From Saprospiraceae bacterium (GTDB lineage Bacteria > Bacteroidota > Bacteroidia > Chitinophagales > Saprospiraceae), in contig JADJRO010000003.1 of the NCBI GenBank assembly GCA_016712145.1, positions 248,001 through 312,000 of the forward strand: DNA of 64,000 bases, in the 5' to 3' direction. Positions within the stretch are counted from its first letter, which is position 1. Every line of letters begins with the position of its first letter. The translations under genes were made by a program, and so were the position numbers. A model generated the notes under the pieces. It searched no databases. It saw only the letters and a list, made by a program, of their open reading frames with translations, and had not been told where the DNA came from. Positions 37,677 to 48,600 of the stretch are shown piece by piece.

Positions 37677-38800
37677 TGGAAGAAACAAAAAAGTCAGCGG
37701 AAGAATTTCTTAACCTCATTAAAAAATCGAGGCGTGGAAAATTTAAAATCTACATCGGTATGAGTGCTGGTGTTGGTAAAACGTTCCGCATGTTGCAGGA
37801 AGCTCATGCGCTGATGCGCAACGGGATTGATGTAAAAATAGGATACATCGAAACCCATTTACGCAAAGAAACGCATGACTTGCTGGAGGGTCTTCCGGTT
37901 ATTCCGCGAAGGAAACTATTTTACAAGGGAAAGGAATTGGAAGAGTTAGATGTGCAGGCAGTAATCAATCTTCGTCCGGAAGTAGTGATTATTGACGAAC
38001 TTGCACACACAAATATTCAGGGTAGCAAGAACGAAAAACGCTGGCAAGATGTACTCGAAATTTTGGAGGCGGGAATAAATGTGATTAGTGCTGTAAACAT
38101 TCAGCATATCGAAAGTTTGAACGATGAAGTTAAAGCTATTACGGGAATTGAAGTGACAGAACGCATACCTGACAAAGTGTTGGCTTTGGCTGATGATGTA
38201 GTAAATATTGATTTAACAGCCGGAGAACTCATCATCCGTTTGAAAGAAGGGAAAATTTATCAAGCGGAAAAAATTCAGGCAGCATTAATCAACTTCTTTA
38301 AGCCTGAACACATTTTGCAGTTGCGCGAATTGGCTTTGAAAGAAGTGGCTTCACAAGTGGAGCGCAAAGTGGATATTGAAGTGCCAAAGAATGTAGCGCT
38401 GCGCCACGAAAGATTTTTAGCATGCATCAGTAGCAATGAAAAAACTGCCAAAAAGGTTATTCGTAAAACCGCCCGTCTGGCAAATTATTATCACAGCAAG
38501 TGGTTTGTGTTATATGTTCAAACCCCAAATGAACGATCGGATAAAATTGCTTTGGACAAACAAAGGCATCTTATCAATAATTTTAAACTGGCCACAGAAT
38601 TAGGTGCTGAAATAATTAAAGTTGAGAATAGCTCTCTTTCAAAAGCGATCATCGAACAAGCAAACGAACGAAAAATCACGACGATTTGTATTGGTAAACC
38701 ACACTTAAATTTGTTCAAAATTATTTTGGCAACAAGCGTTTTTAATGAACTTCTTAAAAATCTTAGCTCAAATGATATTGATCTAGTAATTTTATCTTAA
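37676..38800 (+). CDS. kdpD: KdpD sensor domain protein without kinase part
   Basis: This 374-residue protein covers only the cytoplasmic N-terminal part of KdpD. The KdpD domain (about 17-230) has the P-loop-like GMSAGVGKTFRML and VVIIDELAHTNIQGS. A universal-stress-type domain follows (about 250-374). The four-helix membrane part and kinase of E. coli KdpD are absent. The following gene, starting right after its stop codon, supplies a kinase. It probably senses K+ or c-di-AMP/ATP and modulates that kinase. ATG overlaps the porin stop (TGATG). Confidence 0.92.
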   Translation: MEETKKSAEEFLNLIKKSRRGKFKIYIGMSAGVGKTFRMLQEAHALMRNGIDVKIGYIETHLRKETHDLLEGLPVIPRRKLFYKGKELEELDVQAVINLRPEVVIIDELAHTNIQGSKNEKRWQDVLEILEAGINVISAVNIQHIESLNDEVKAITGIEVTERIPDKVLALADDVVNIDLTAGELIIRLKEGKIYQAEKIQAALINFFKPEHILQLRELALKEVASQVERKVDIEVPKNVALRHERFLACISSNEKTAKKVIRKTARLANYYHSKWFVLYVQTPNERSDKIALDKQRHLINNFKLATELGAEIIKVENSSLSKAIIEQANERKITTICIGKPHLNLFKIILATSVFNELLKNLSSNDIDLVILS

Positions 38801-40528
38801 ATGAGAATTAAAACAAAACTGACACTTGGTGTTGGGCTATTATTCTTTTTAATTATACTGCTAAGTCTTGTTGGGGCCAGGTATATTAATGATTTGAAAA
38901 ATGATACCGAGAATATTTTAGTTGCTAACTACAATACATTAGAGTATAGCAGAAATATGTTGGTATCATTGGAAGACAGTTCGCTGAAGGCAATGCAAAT
39001 TTTTGAAATTAACTTGATTCGTCAAGAGAATAACATTTCTGAAATTGGTGAAAAAGAAGCAACAGCTGACTTAAGATCCAAGTTTGAATCCTATAGGCAA
39101 AATTCATCCAACAGATTTGTTTCTGCTGAAATCAGAAAAAATATATTCAAATTAATGGATTTGAATATGCAAGCGATTCAAAGGAAAAGTGAGGTGGCCA
39201 AAGCAACCGCAGATAAAGCTGTTTTCTGGATTGCCATTAGTGGTACCATGTGCTTTTTAATTGCTTTCATTCTATTGGTTAATTTGCCAGCTAGCATTGC
39301 AAATCCTATTAGTGAATTAACGGAAAGTATTAAACAAATCGCCTCTAAAAACTATAAAAAGAGAGTGGACTTTGAAGGACATAGTGAATTTGGACAGCTT
39401 GCCAGCTCGTTTAATACCATGGCCCAGAAACTTGAAGAATACAACAATAGCAATGTTGCAAAATTGATGATTGAAAAATTGAGGGTTGAAACACTTATCA
39501 ATAATATGCAAGATCCTGTAATAGGATTGGATGAAAATTTAACGGTAATCTTTGCGAATGAAGCAGCAATAAAAATCATTGGAATCAAGCAAGAAGAAAT
39601 GATGGGTCATAATACCCAGGAATTAGCAATTAGAAATGACCTCATTCGAACCCTTCTTCAGGACTTAATGAATGGGGATAGCGAAAATGATACAAAATCC
39701 AAAACAATTAAAATTTATGCGGACAACAAAGAAGGTTATTTTGAATTAAAAATGCTACACATTTCAATTGTACTCACTGGCGAGGAATTAAAAAAACTCA
39801 TTGGACATGTGATCATTCTGAGAAACATTACCGAATATAAGGAACTGGATTTTGCTAAAACAAATTTTATTGCAACCGTATCGCATGAATTTAAAACTCC
39901 AATTTCATCAATTAAAATGAGTTTACAGCTACTTGAAAAAGAGGAAATTGGAAATCTTAATACTGAGCAAAGAAATTTACTTGATAGCATTAAAGACGAT
40001 GCAAGCCGACTTTTGAAGATTACCAGTGAATTGTTAAACATGACGCAGGTGGAAAGTGGAAACATACAGCTTTCAATCCTACCTGCAGATCCAAAGGAAA
40101 TTTTAAGGTTTGCAATTCAGGCTACTCAAACACAAGCAGACCAAAAAAACATCAAGTTTGAAATTGAATGTCCTGCATCAATTTCCAAAGTTCAGGCTGA
40201 TACTGAGAAAACGGTTTGGGTACTGACATATTTAATTTCAAATGCAATTCGATATTCCTATGAAAATGCGACCATTTACCTGATTTTAAAAGAGGTAAAT
40301 AATATGATTGAAATTTCCGTTCGGGATACAGGACAAGGAATTGCCCCTCAATATATAGACAGAGTATTTGATCGTTATTTTAGGGTACCAGGTACAAAAA
40401 ATGAAGGGACCGGACTGGGTCTTGCCATCAGTAAAGAATTCATGGAAGCACAAAACGGGAAAATAAAGGCCGAAAGTGAATTTGGAGCTGGAAGTACTTT
40501 TACCGTATCATTAAACTCCTTAACTTAA
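38801..40528 (+). CDS. HAMP/PAS sensor histidine kinase paired with the KdpD domain protein
   Basis: This 575-residue membrane kinase has two membrane helices (about 9-27 and 143-166) flanking a helical periplasmic sensor. A HAMP linker (about 166-220), PAS domain (about 235-340), HisKA (TVSHEFKTPISSIK, phospho-His about 363) and HATPase (DTGQGIAPQ, GTGLGLAIS) follow. It would phosphorylate the sigma-54 activator at 30226. Genes with no gap between stop and ATG suggest coupling to the KdpD protein. It looks like a KdpD whose sensing and kinase halves are separate proteins. Confidence 0.92.
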   Translation: MRIKTKLTLGVGLLFFLIILLSLVGARYINDLKNDTENILVANYNTLEYSRNMLVSLEDSSLKAMQIFEINLIRQENNISEIGEKEATADLRSKFESYRQNSSNRFVSAEIRKNIFKLMDLNMQAIQRKSEVAKATADKAVFWIAISGTMCFLIAFILLVNLPASIANPISELTESIKQIASKNYKKRVDFEGHSEFGQLASSFNTMAQKLEEYNNSNVAKLMIEKLRVETLINNMQDPVIGLDENLTVIFANEAAIKIIGIKQEEMMGHNTQELAIRNDLIRTLLQDLMNGDSENDTKSKTIKIYADNKEGYFELKMLHISIVLTGEELKKLIGHVIILRNITEYKELDFAKTNFIATVSHEFKTPISSIKMSLQLLEKEEIGNLNTEQRNLLDSIKDDASRLLKITSELLNMTQVESGNIQLSILPADPKEILRFAIQATQTQADQKNIKFEIECPASISKVQADTEKTVWVLTYLISNAIRYSYENATIYLILKEVNNMIEISVRDTGQGIAPQYIDRVFDRYFRVPGTKNEGTGLGLAISKEFMEAQNGKIKAESEFGAGSTFTVSLNSLT

Positions 40529-40876
40529 AATGATGTTTCAATTCTATATTAGAGAATAAAATCCATATTGTTTGATGGTATAGATGTTTGATCAAGCTTA
40601 ATTTTCTTCAAGTACATTAATAAAATATATCAATATTTATTTAAGTAGCGTTTTATAAACCTATTTATAAATCTGACATCCACATTGTGTTTTTAAGCCC
40701 TTACCTACAGATTGCAGCATTTGGATAATAAAATAATGCAGTGAAATTAATCCTAAGAAATTGACTATATTCTTTTCATCAATTGCGGAATTTTAACCAA
40801 AGCTTACTATTACTCCTATATTCAATGAATCCATTATAATATTTTCAGTCTTCTGCTTACCTTCGCCACCCATAAC
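40529..40876. other. Non-coding gap after the kdp locus
   Basis: This is 348 bp of AT-rich DNA without repeats, clear hairpins or small genes. It should carry the promoter of the outer-membrane protein gene at 40877, but no convincing element was found. Confidence 0.4.
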
Positions 40877-41725
40877 ATGAAAACAGTTCTACTATTTATA
40901 AGTATATTTTGTGTTCCTATTTTAGGAATTTCACAAGCATCTGATACAGATATTAATATAGGAAATAAAACCATGGGCTTAACTTCTTTGCATAAGGGAA
41001 GTTTTTATTTTTATTGGGGTTACAACAGAGAATGGTATACCAAAAGTGATATTAAATTCAATTCATCTACTTGTCATTTTACGCTCTCAGCGGTTCGTGC
41101 TAAGGATCGGCAATCCGGTCTGGGATTTAAAAACTATGTATATAACATCACCATTCCTCAATTTAATGTTCGGGCGGGATACATGTTGAGTGATCGATTT
41201 GGGATTAGTTTTGGTATGGATCATATGAAGTATGTTGTAGCACAAAAACAACAAGTAAAAATTAATGGTAGCATTGCACCAACTACGAATCAAGTCAAGT
41301 ATGCGGGTGTTTATTTAGATGAGTTAATTAAAATTGATTCTCCATTTCTAAGATTTGAACATACCAATGGACTAAATTATATTTCTATGGATGGAGAATA
41401 TTATTTAGAATGCTGGCACCGAAAAAATCATGCGCAATCCCTTGGATTAGTTGCCGGCTTATCGTTTGGACTGTTATATCCGAGAAGTGATGTCGATGTG
41501 TTTGATATTGAAGGTGTTAATATTTTTCATACTGCAGGTTTTGGAATCAGTGGAATTTTAAATGTCCGATTTCAAGTAGTAAATCATTTATTTCTTATGT
41601 TTCAAAACCGTTTCGGTGAAATTATTTTAAATGATATCTTGATTTCAGAGGGGTTTCAAGCAAAGCAACATTTTGGTTTTTACCAAACGGCATTTATGTT
41701 GGGTATAAATTTTAATTTATTCTAA
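40877..41725 (+). CDS. Predicted outer-membrane beta-barrel protein, family unknown
   Basis: This 282-residue protein has a Sec signal peptide (MKTVLLFISIFCVPILGISQA). The mature part alternates hydrophobic and polar residues, is rich in aromatic residues and ends in a strand with terminal Phe (LGINFNLF). These features suit a small beta-barrel of the outer membrane. No enzyme or binding motif is recognised. Its last 9 bp overlap the end of the convergent cutC gene. Confidence 0.7.
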   Translation: MKTVLLFISIFCVPILGISQASDTDINIGNKTMGLTSLHKGSFYFYWGYNREWYTKSDIKFNSSTCHFTLSAVRAKDRQSGLGFKNYVYNITIPQFNVRAGYMLSDRFGISFGMDHMKYVVAQKQQVKINGSIAPTTNQVKYAGVYLDELIKIDSPFLRFEHTNGLNYISMDGEYYLECWHRKNHAQSLGLVAGLSFGLLYPRSDVDVFDIEGVNIFHTAGFGISGILNVRFQVVNHLFLMFQNRFGEIILNDILISEGFQAKQHFGFYQTAFMLGINFNLF

Positions 41726-42436
41726 TCTTCCAAAGACTTCAAATAGCTTTTTTACTTTTTCCGGATCTGCCCGTTCTTCATTCCCAAGATCCATAATGGA
41801 TTTCTCACTAATTTGATTGATACGAACCGATGCATGAAATCGATTTAAACCGCTTTCTTGCAGTATAAAACGTGCATTGGCGTGATCAATGCCTCCTGCA
41901 GCCATAAATTCTATTTGAGTTCCAAATTTCTGATTCCATTTTCTTAATGTGGAAATTCCTTCTGCTGCTTTTGATGCGCATCCAGAAGTTAAAATTCTAT
42001 CAAATTTTAAATCAATGAGTTGTTGAATTTGGGATTCAGGATTTTTACATATATCAATTGCCCGATGAAAACTAAGTTTTTTTAAATTGCTGCATGTGCG
42101 TAGTTGAATGGCAAAAGATTCATCAATGGATGCTTCAACGGTCATTCCACCTGCAACCACGGTATCAATGCCTTCTGAAATAGCCCATTCAATATCTTTT
42201 AAGATGAGCTCTTTTTCTAAGGCATCGTACACAAAGTTTCCATTGCGTGGTCTAAAAAAAACGGCCATTTCTTTTCTAAAAATCGCTCGTGCTTTTTGAA
42301 TAAGTGCATGACTGGGCGTTAATCCGCCATGATCCAGATCACAGCAAAGTTCGATCGCATCGGCATCATATTCATGTGCCAATACCACTGAATGAATGTT
42401 AGCACAGCACAATTCAATTATTGGCCGTTGATTCAT
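41717..42436 (-). CDS. cutC: CutC-family protein
   Basis: This 239-residue TIM-barrel protein has the family pattern IELCCANIHSVVLAHEYDADAIELC near the N-terminus, followed by GGLTPS, the FFRPRNGNFVY strand and a C-terminal AAGGIDHAN. CutC was linked to copper homeostasis, but its biochemical role is debated. Length is typical. It is directly downstream (22 bp) of the superoxide dismutase gene on the same strand, so the two are probably co-transcribed. Confidence 0.92.
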   Translation of the reverse strand: MNQRPIIELCCANIHSVVLAHEYDADAIELCCDLDHGGLTPSHALIQKARAIFRKEMAVFFRPRNGNFVYDALEKELILKDIEWAISEGIDTVVAGGMTVEASIDESFAIQLRTCSNLKKLSFHRAIDICKNPESQIQQLIDLKFDRILTSGCASKAAEGISTLRKWNQKFGTQIEFMAAGGIDHANARFILQESGLNRFHASVRINQISEKSIMDLGNEERADPEKVKKLFEVFGRLE

Positions 42437-42458
42437 TTAATAAAAAAATAATAGGAAT

Positions 42459-43067
42459 TTATTTAAATTGATTGTAGCGTTTTTCTGCGTACTCCCAATT
42501 TATGACATTAAAGAATCCAGAAATGTAATCTGGACGACGGTTTTGATATAATAAATAATATGCATGTTCCCATACATCCAATCCAATGACAGGCATTCCA
42601 CCACACCCAGTGTTTGGCATTAGAGGATTGTCCTGATTAGGGGTTGAACAAATTTCAAGTTTACCACCAGGATGCACACACAGCCAAGCCCAACCTGAAC
42701 CAAATCTGCCGATGGCAGCTTGTGCAAATTTTTCTTTGAAAGCTTCAAGCGATGTAAAATCACGGTTAATTGCTTCACTAAATGAACCGTTTGGATTTCC
42801 ACCACCATGTGGAGACATCATTTCCCAAAACATACAATGGTTGTAATAACCACCTCCATTATTTCGAAGGGGCATATTGCTCATGTCCAGGGTTCGTAAA
42901 ATTTCCTCAATACTTTGGTTTTCCTGCGGCTTATCCTTTATTGCAGCATTGAGGTTATTGGTATAGGCTGCATGATGCTTCCCATGATGAATTTCCATGG
43001 TTCTGGTATCAATATGCGGCTCAAGTGCTTGGTGTGGATAAGGTAATTCTGGTAACAGGAATGGCAT
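42459..43067 (-). CDS. sod: Iron/manganese superoxide dismutase
   Basis: This 202-residue protein has the four metal ligands in expected places: His in GKHHAAYTNNL (about 27), His in GGYYNHCMFW (about 77), Asp and His in GLDVWEHAYY (about 162-166). The Gln in TPNQDNPL favours the Mn-type or cambialistic group. It removes superoxide in the cytoplasm; no signal peptide is present. It is first in a pair with cutC. Confidence 0.95.
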   Translation of the reverse strand: MPFLLPELPYPHQALEPHIDTRTMEIHHGKHHAAYTNNLNAAIKDKPQENQSIEEILRTLDMSNMPLRNNGGGYYNHCMFWEMMSPHGGGNPNGSFSEAINRDFTSLEAFKEKFAQAAIGRFGSGWAWLCVHPGGKLEICSTPNQDNPLMPNTGCGGMPVIGLDVWEHAYYLLYQNRRPDYISGFFNVINWEYAEKRYNQFK

Positions 43068-43130
43068 AAATTATTGTTTCAATCCGTAAATGTAAAAAAC
43101 GAATCGTAATCTATAAGACAATTAGGATAA

Positions 43131-44024
43131 TTAATTTGTTCTAAATCGATCAAATTTCTTTTCAAGATACGGATGTAACAAAACGCTTGTTAAAATAATA
43201 AATACACCAATATAAAATGGCAGGTTTAATTGTCGGTGTTCTTTTAAAACGGCAATGGCCAAAATAATCCCATAAACAGGCTCCATATTAAATGCGAGCA
43301 TGGCAGTAAATGCACTTAGATTTTGCAAGGACCTGATTACAAAAACATAGGCAACGACGGTGCAGAAATAGGAAAGAAATAATAAATAGAACCAATCATT
43401 TCCACTGGGGAAAAATTTAAAATTCGGGTCGAATAAATAGACCACAGGCATTAAGAGGCTCATTAAGCACCAAACAGAGAAAAGTTCAATCCAACTTATT
43501 AGAATTTCATCAGAAGTTTTAATAAATTTCTTATTTAGTGTAGCAAATGCAGCTGAAAAAATAGCTGCTAAAATCCCAACACCAAAGCCCAATCGATAGG
43601 AAAAGTCAATATTTTGAAGAATCAGCCACATGCCGGGAAGTATTATGAGTCCTGTTCCGATATCCAGAGTTTTGATTTTCTTCTTTTGAAATAGGGCTTC
43701 AAAAAATGCCGTTGATAATGGAATAAATGCTAAACAAATCATTGCTACCGAAGAATTTGCCAATTTTATCGAACCATAAAAGCAAATCCAGTGGAGCCCG
43801 ACCAATAAACCAATCCACATGAATCGTTTGAAGGTTTTGGCATCCATTTTTTGAAAACCCTGAACACGGTACATTTTAGGCAACATCAAGACCCAAGTAA
43901 GTAATGAACGCCACCAAACCAGGACTAAAGCAGGTAAAAGAATCATTTTACCTAAAATTCCAGTGAATCCGAACAAAAAAATGGCCAGATGGAGGAGGAA
44001 AAACGACTTTTTTACACTATCCAT
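43131..44024 (-). CDS. EamA/DMT-family transporter
   Basis: This 297-residue membrane protein has ten predicted helices in two EamA repeats. Recognisable family features include WWRSLLTWVLML, ANSSVAMICLAFIPLSTAFFEALF and LAFNMEPVYGIILAIAVLKEH. The substrate is not predictable; relatives export amino acids or metabolites. It is divergent from the peroxiredoxin gene across 56 bp. Confidence 0.9.
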   Translation of the reverse strand: MDSVKKSFFLLHLAIFLFGFTGILGKMILLPALVLVWWRSLLTWVLMLPKMYRVQGFQKMDAKTFKRFMWIGLLVGLHWICFYGSIKLANSSVAMICLAFIPLSTAFFEALFQKKKIKTLDIGTGLIILPGMWLILQNIDFSYRLGFGVGILAAIFSAAFATLNKKFIKTSDEILISWIELFSVWCLMSLLMPVVYLFDPNFKFFPSGNDWFYLLFLSYFCTVVAYVFVIRSLQNLSAFTAMLAFNMEPVYGIILAIAVLKEHRQLNLPFYIGVFIILTSVLLHPYLEKKFDRFRTN

Positions 44025-44080
44025 TTAAGATTATGAAAATTGAAACAAATATCTAATTTTGTGCCCTTAAATTTTTATAC

Positions 44081-44554
44081 ATGAGCAGTTTACATTTAGG
44101 TGAAAAAGCCCCCGGGTTTACCTTAGTTTCTTCAGATAAAACGGAAATCCGATTAGCTGATTTTCAAGGACACAATGTATTGCTTTTGTTTTTCCCATTG
44201 GCATTTACAGGAACTTGCACACAAGAAATGTGTCAAATGAGGGATGATATGACCCTTTACGAATCATTGGATGCCCAAATTTTAGGGATATCTGTAGATT
44301 CTCCTTACACTTTAGCTAAATTTAAAGAAGTAAACAAAATTCCATATCCATTGCTTTCAGATTTTAATAAAATTGTGTGTAAAGCGTATGACTGTATAGA
44401 TGAAGTTTGGAATTTAGGACTTCGGGGTGTTGCAAAACGTTCCGCTTTTGTACTTGACAAAGAAGGACATCTTCGATATATGGAAATTTTGGATAATCCA
44501 GGAAATTTACCTAATTTCGAGGCGATAAATCATGTATTAAAAAATCTCAATTAA
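44081..44554 (+). CDS. Peroxiredoxin (AhpC/TSA family)
   Basis: This 157-residue thioredoxin-fold protein has the PxxxTxxC motif in FPLAFTGTCTQEMC, with peroxidatic Cys46 and a further Cys51. Its length and the downstream GISVDSPYTLAKF fit the AhpE/BCP-like groups. It reduces hydrogen peroxide or organic peroxides. It lies 10 bp before clpS in a three-gene unit with clpS and aat. Confidence 0.92.
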   Translation: MSSLHLGEKAPGFTLVSSDKTEIRLADFQGHNVLLLFFPLAFTGTCTQEMCQMRDDMTLYESLDAQILGISVDSPYTLAKFKEVNKIPYPLLSDFNKIVCKAYDCIDEVWNLGLRGVAKRSAFVLDKEGHLRYMEILDNPGNLPNFEAINHVLKNLN

Positions 44555-44564
44555 TATCCTGCTT

Positions 44565-44867
44565 ATGATGCAAAATAATCCGGGAACCTGGGAAGCTATC
44601 GAAGAAGATGTAATGGTTGAAGATCAATTGGGCAGTCTTTCTGAACTGATTGTTTATAACGATGATGTAAATACATTTGATTGGGTAATTGAAAGTTTGA
44701 TGGATATTTGTAAACATTCCTTTGAGCAAGCTGAACAACTATCTATGATTGTTCATTTTAAAGGAAAAGCAATCGTTAAAACAGATAGTTTTAATATTTT
44801 AAGACCAATGAAAGATGCTTTATGTGATCGGGGCCTTTCTGCAGTTATAGAATCCATCAAAGTATAA
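44565..44867 (+). CDS. clpS: ATP-dependent Clp protease adaptor
   Basis: This 100-residue protein has the ClpS core: YNDDVNTFDWVIESLMDIC with the N-degron pocket residues, then EQAEQLSMIVHFKGKAIVKTD. It delivers proteins with Leu, Phe, Tyr or Trp at the N-terminus to ClpAP/ClpCP. It is immediately upstream of aat, the enzyme that makes such N-degrons. ATG 44565 or 44568 may be used. Confidence 0.94.
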   Translation: MMQNNPGTWEAIEEDVMVEDQLGSLSELIVYNDDVNTFDWVIESLMDICKHSFEQAEQLSMIVHFKGKAIVKTDSFNILRPMKDALCDRGLSAVIESIKV

Positions 44868-44873
44868 TTAATC

Positions 44874-45572
44874 TTGCCGGTTGCCTTTTTACCGGAATTT
44901 CCGCTGTACTTTCCCCATCCTTCTAAAGCAGATCGACACGGCTTGCTGGCCATAGGGGGCAGTCTCACTGCAGAACGAATCATTCTGGCCTATCAAAATG
45001 GAATTTTTCCCTGGTATAATTTAGGTGAACCCATTATGTGGTGGAGCTTAAGCCCAAGATTGGTCTTAGACCCAAAAAAGATTCACGTTTCAAAAAGTAT
45101 GCATCGTGTATTAAACAACAAATCATTTTCTGTGACAGCGGATAAAGATTTTGAACAAGTAATGCGGAATTGTGGGTCAATAATGCGTCAAGGTCAAAAT
45201 GAAAGCTGGATTCATGAAGAAATGATACAGGCATATATTAATTTGCATCAAATGGGAATTGCACATTCAATAGAAGTGTGGAAATCAGAAGAACTTGTAG
45301 GAGGTATTTATGGATTGGCAATTGGAAAAATGTTTTGTGGAGAATCGATGTTCTCTAAAATTTCGAACACTTCAAAACTTGCTATGATAAATTTGGCAAA
45401 CTTTTTAAGTGTAAAAAAATTTGACTGGATTGATTGCCAGCAGGAATCGGATCACATGAAGCGCATGGGTGCTTCTATCATTCCACAAGCAGATTTTTTA
45501 AACTATTTAGAACAAAATAAGCGCAATTCACTGGTAACCGAAAACTGGTCAGGAGAATTTAACAATTTCTAA
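44874..45572 (+). CDS. aat: Leucyl/phenylalanyl-tRNA-protein transferase
   Basis: This 232-residue protein has the family features FPHPSKADRHGLLAIGGSL, YQNGIFPWY, WWSLSPRLVL and GGIYGLAIGKMFCGESMFS. It adds Leu or Phe from tRNA to N-terminal Arg/Lys. The start is TTG at 44874, 6 bp after the clpS stop; no nearer ATG exists before the conserved region. Together with clpS it forms a compact N-degron cassette. Confidence 0.95.
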   Translation: MPVAFLPEFPLYFPHPSKADRHGLLAIGGSLTAERIILAYQNGIFPWYNLGEPIMWWSLSPRLVLDPKKIHVSKSMHRVLNNKSFSVTADKDFEQVMRNCGSIMRQGQNESWIHEEMIQAYINLHQMGIAHSIEVWKSEELVGGIYGLAIGKMFCGESMFSKISNTSKLAMINLANFLSVKKFDWIDCQQESDHMKRMGASIIPQADFLNYLEQNKRNSLVTENWSGEFNNF

Positions 45573-45608
45573 CAGGAATGGACTAATTTTAGGTATTAAT
45601 ATTGAATT

Positions 45609-48600
45609 ATGTTAAAAAATATCTTTCTCACTTTTACTTTGTCTGTTTTAGTGAATCTGAGCTTTGCACAGGAACAACCCGGACGCATACATTTAGATTC
45701 CAGCGCTCCGGTATTCATGCATTTGATTTTTAAACCCTTGCCAAATGTTTTTTTAGTTGAAAAAGCATATACAGAATATTATAAAGAACGTGAATTTGTT
45801 AAAAACTCCTACACACAATATTACAAATTGTGGATGCATTGGGCACAAAAGTTTATGGATACCAATGGAACCATTTATATCCCAACACCGCATGAAACAT
45901 TAACTGAAGAAAGCATTCGATTGCAACTTCGAAAAAATAATTCAATCCATAGAGCACCTGCAGCCAATTGGAAATTTGTCGGTCCTTCAAAAACCTATCA
46001 TACAGATGGAATTACAAAAGTGACCTGGCAAACAAATGTCTATTCAATAGATATTGCACCCAGCGATTCTACAATTTTGTATGCAGGTGGAGAAAGTGGT
46101 GGACTGTGGAAAACAACCGATCATGGAAAAAACTGGCAATTGACCACTTCCAGTATTTTGCATGATGCATTTGGAGCCGTTCGGATTCATCCAAAAAATC
46201 CTGATACGGTTTATGCTGCAACCAGCGGAAAAATTATTAAAACAAATGACGGTGGAAAAACCTGGGCAACGGTCTATTCAGAAAGTGGCTTATGGGTCAA
46301 TGATCTTGCAATCAAACCAAACAATGGACAAATTATTTTAGCAGCGAGCAATAAAGGGATGTTGCAGTCTGTAAATGGCGGATTAAATTGGAAAAAAGCA
46401 TTTACAGAAGAATGTTGGACAGTAAAATTTAAATTGAATGCACCCAATACAAGTTTTTGTGTTCGATTAAATGGCGTAATATCCGATTTTATGAAATCCA
46501 CCAATGAGGGAGTAAATTGGTCAAGCGTTTCTCCAATTTGGTCCAACCCAGGAGCGGGAGAATCCGTTACCGGTGCCCACATTGCACAGTGTCCAAGTAA
46601 CACAAAAAAAATCTACGTTTATTTATGTGGTACCGGCGGTACATTAAATGGGTATGTAGGTGTATTTGTTAGTTCGGATGACGGACTCATTTGGAACAAT
46701 ACAAATCCGTCGGGACTTGTAGGAGGGACCTACACCATTCCATCTCATACAAATTTGATGGCCAATAATGGAACCACAGGATTTAATCAAGGATTTTATG
46801 ACATGGCGATCATCGTAAATCCAAAAAATGAAAATGAATTAATTGCAGGCGGTACCTCTTGGTTTAAAAGTACAGATGGTGGAGCAAACTGGAGTAGTCT
46901 TGGAGGTTATGTTGGTAACTTACCTTGGAGTCATCCAGACATTCAGTGTTTAGCTGCACGTGGATCTGATTTATGGATTGGGAGTGATGGTGGTATCAAT
47001 TATTCAAAAGATTTTGGACTTAGCAGTGAAGCGCGAATGGATGGAATTTCAGGTGCTGACCTTTGGGGTTTTGATTCCGGTTGGAATGAAGATATTTTAG
47101 TTGGAGGAAGATACCACAATGGAAATATGGCTTGGCATGAATCCTTTCCCGCAAATACATATTACCGCATGGGTGGAGCCGAAGCTGCTACTGGTTATGT
47201 AAATCCGGGACCTGGACGCAAAACTTATTTTTCTGATATCGGAGGATATGCCCTGAAGTCCGGTTTACAAAATGGAGTTAGCTATTTTCCGGTTGGCCTT
47301 TTCCCAAATGAATCGTATGCCTATTATGCAAATAGCCAAATGACCTGGCATCCACAATGTTGGAATATTATTTACCTGGGAAGAGAAAATAAAATCTGGA
47401 AAAGCACAGATGGCGGTGCAACCTTTCAGTTGTTATATAGTTTTCCGGGAAACACTACAAACACTGTTTTTGAAATCGAAGTTTCAAGAAGCCATCCTGA
47501 GGTTATTTACTGTTCACAATGGGATGGAACAGATGATTCCATGTGGAGAAGTTCAGATGGTGGAATGTCCTGGAAAAAATTAGCTCCGCTTCCGTTACCT
47601 AATAATAACGACCGGGTTAAAATGAGTTTAAGTGCAAGCAATCCAAATGAATTGTGGGTTGCACTTACTTATGGTTCAAATGGCAAGAAAATTTATAAAA
47701 CCATTGATGGAGGATTATCCTGGATCAATTTGACAACTTCGAAATTGGATAATGTTACCATTTCGGATATATTACATCAATTGGGTACACAAGGAGGAGT
47801 TTATCTTGGAACAAAACGCGGGGTGTATTATAGGAATGATCTCATGACGGAATGGGAAGCCTATTCAGACGGTTTACCTGTAAGTGCAGAAACAAATCGA
47901 TTGAAACCCTTTTACAGAGATGGAAAAATCAGAAATGGTTGTTGGGGATTTGGAGTTTGGGAAACGGATCTCTATGAAAACTCCACTGTGATTCCACAAG
48001 CCATGGCAAATAAATTAGAATCTTTTTGCATTCGGGATACATTTTATTTTGATGATTATTCTAATGTGAATCATAACGGAGCAAGCTGGACCTGGAACAT
48101 TGCTGATGCACAGTATCTGGCTGGACAAAATACAAGAACGCCTAAAGTAATTTTCAAATCAGTAGGTGTTAAGCAAATTATCATGAATTTAAAAACACCT
48201 TCCGGCACTTTTAAAGATACCATGTATGTAAGGGTAAACAATGAATGTGAAAAAGATAGTTTGCCAGGGCATGCTCTTTCCTTAACTGGATCAAATGGAT
48301 ATGCACAAATTCCTGCATTTGGAATTCAATCCAATACGTTTACCATGATGGCTTGGGTAAAATCAACAGCAACACAAAGTGATTTTGCTGGAATTTTATT
48401 TATGCGTGGTGGCAGCTCAACATCTGGTTTAAGTGTATTAACAAATGGAGACCTCCGATACCATTGGAATAATAATGGATACAATTGGGTTTCTAAAGCT
48501 CGATTAATCCCAGGAGTTTGGACGCATTTAGCTTTAGTTGTTACACCCAATTCACTTACGATTTACAAAGATGGAGTGGCCTATACCCAATCAGGCGTAT

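Noticed and set aside
41717..41725. Overlap of convergent genes as an annotation error
   Set aside because: Both proteins have plausible ends and a 9-bp tail overlap is common for convergent genes.
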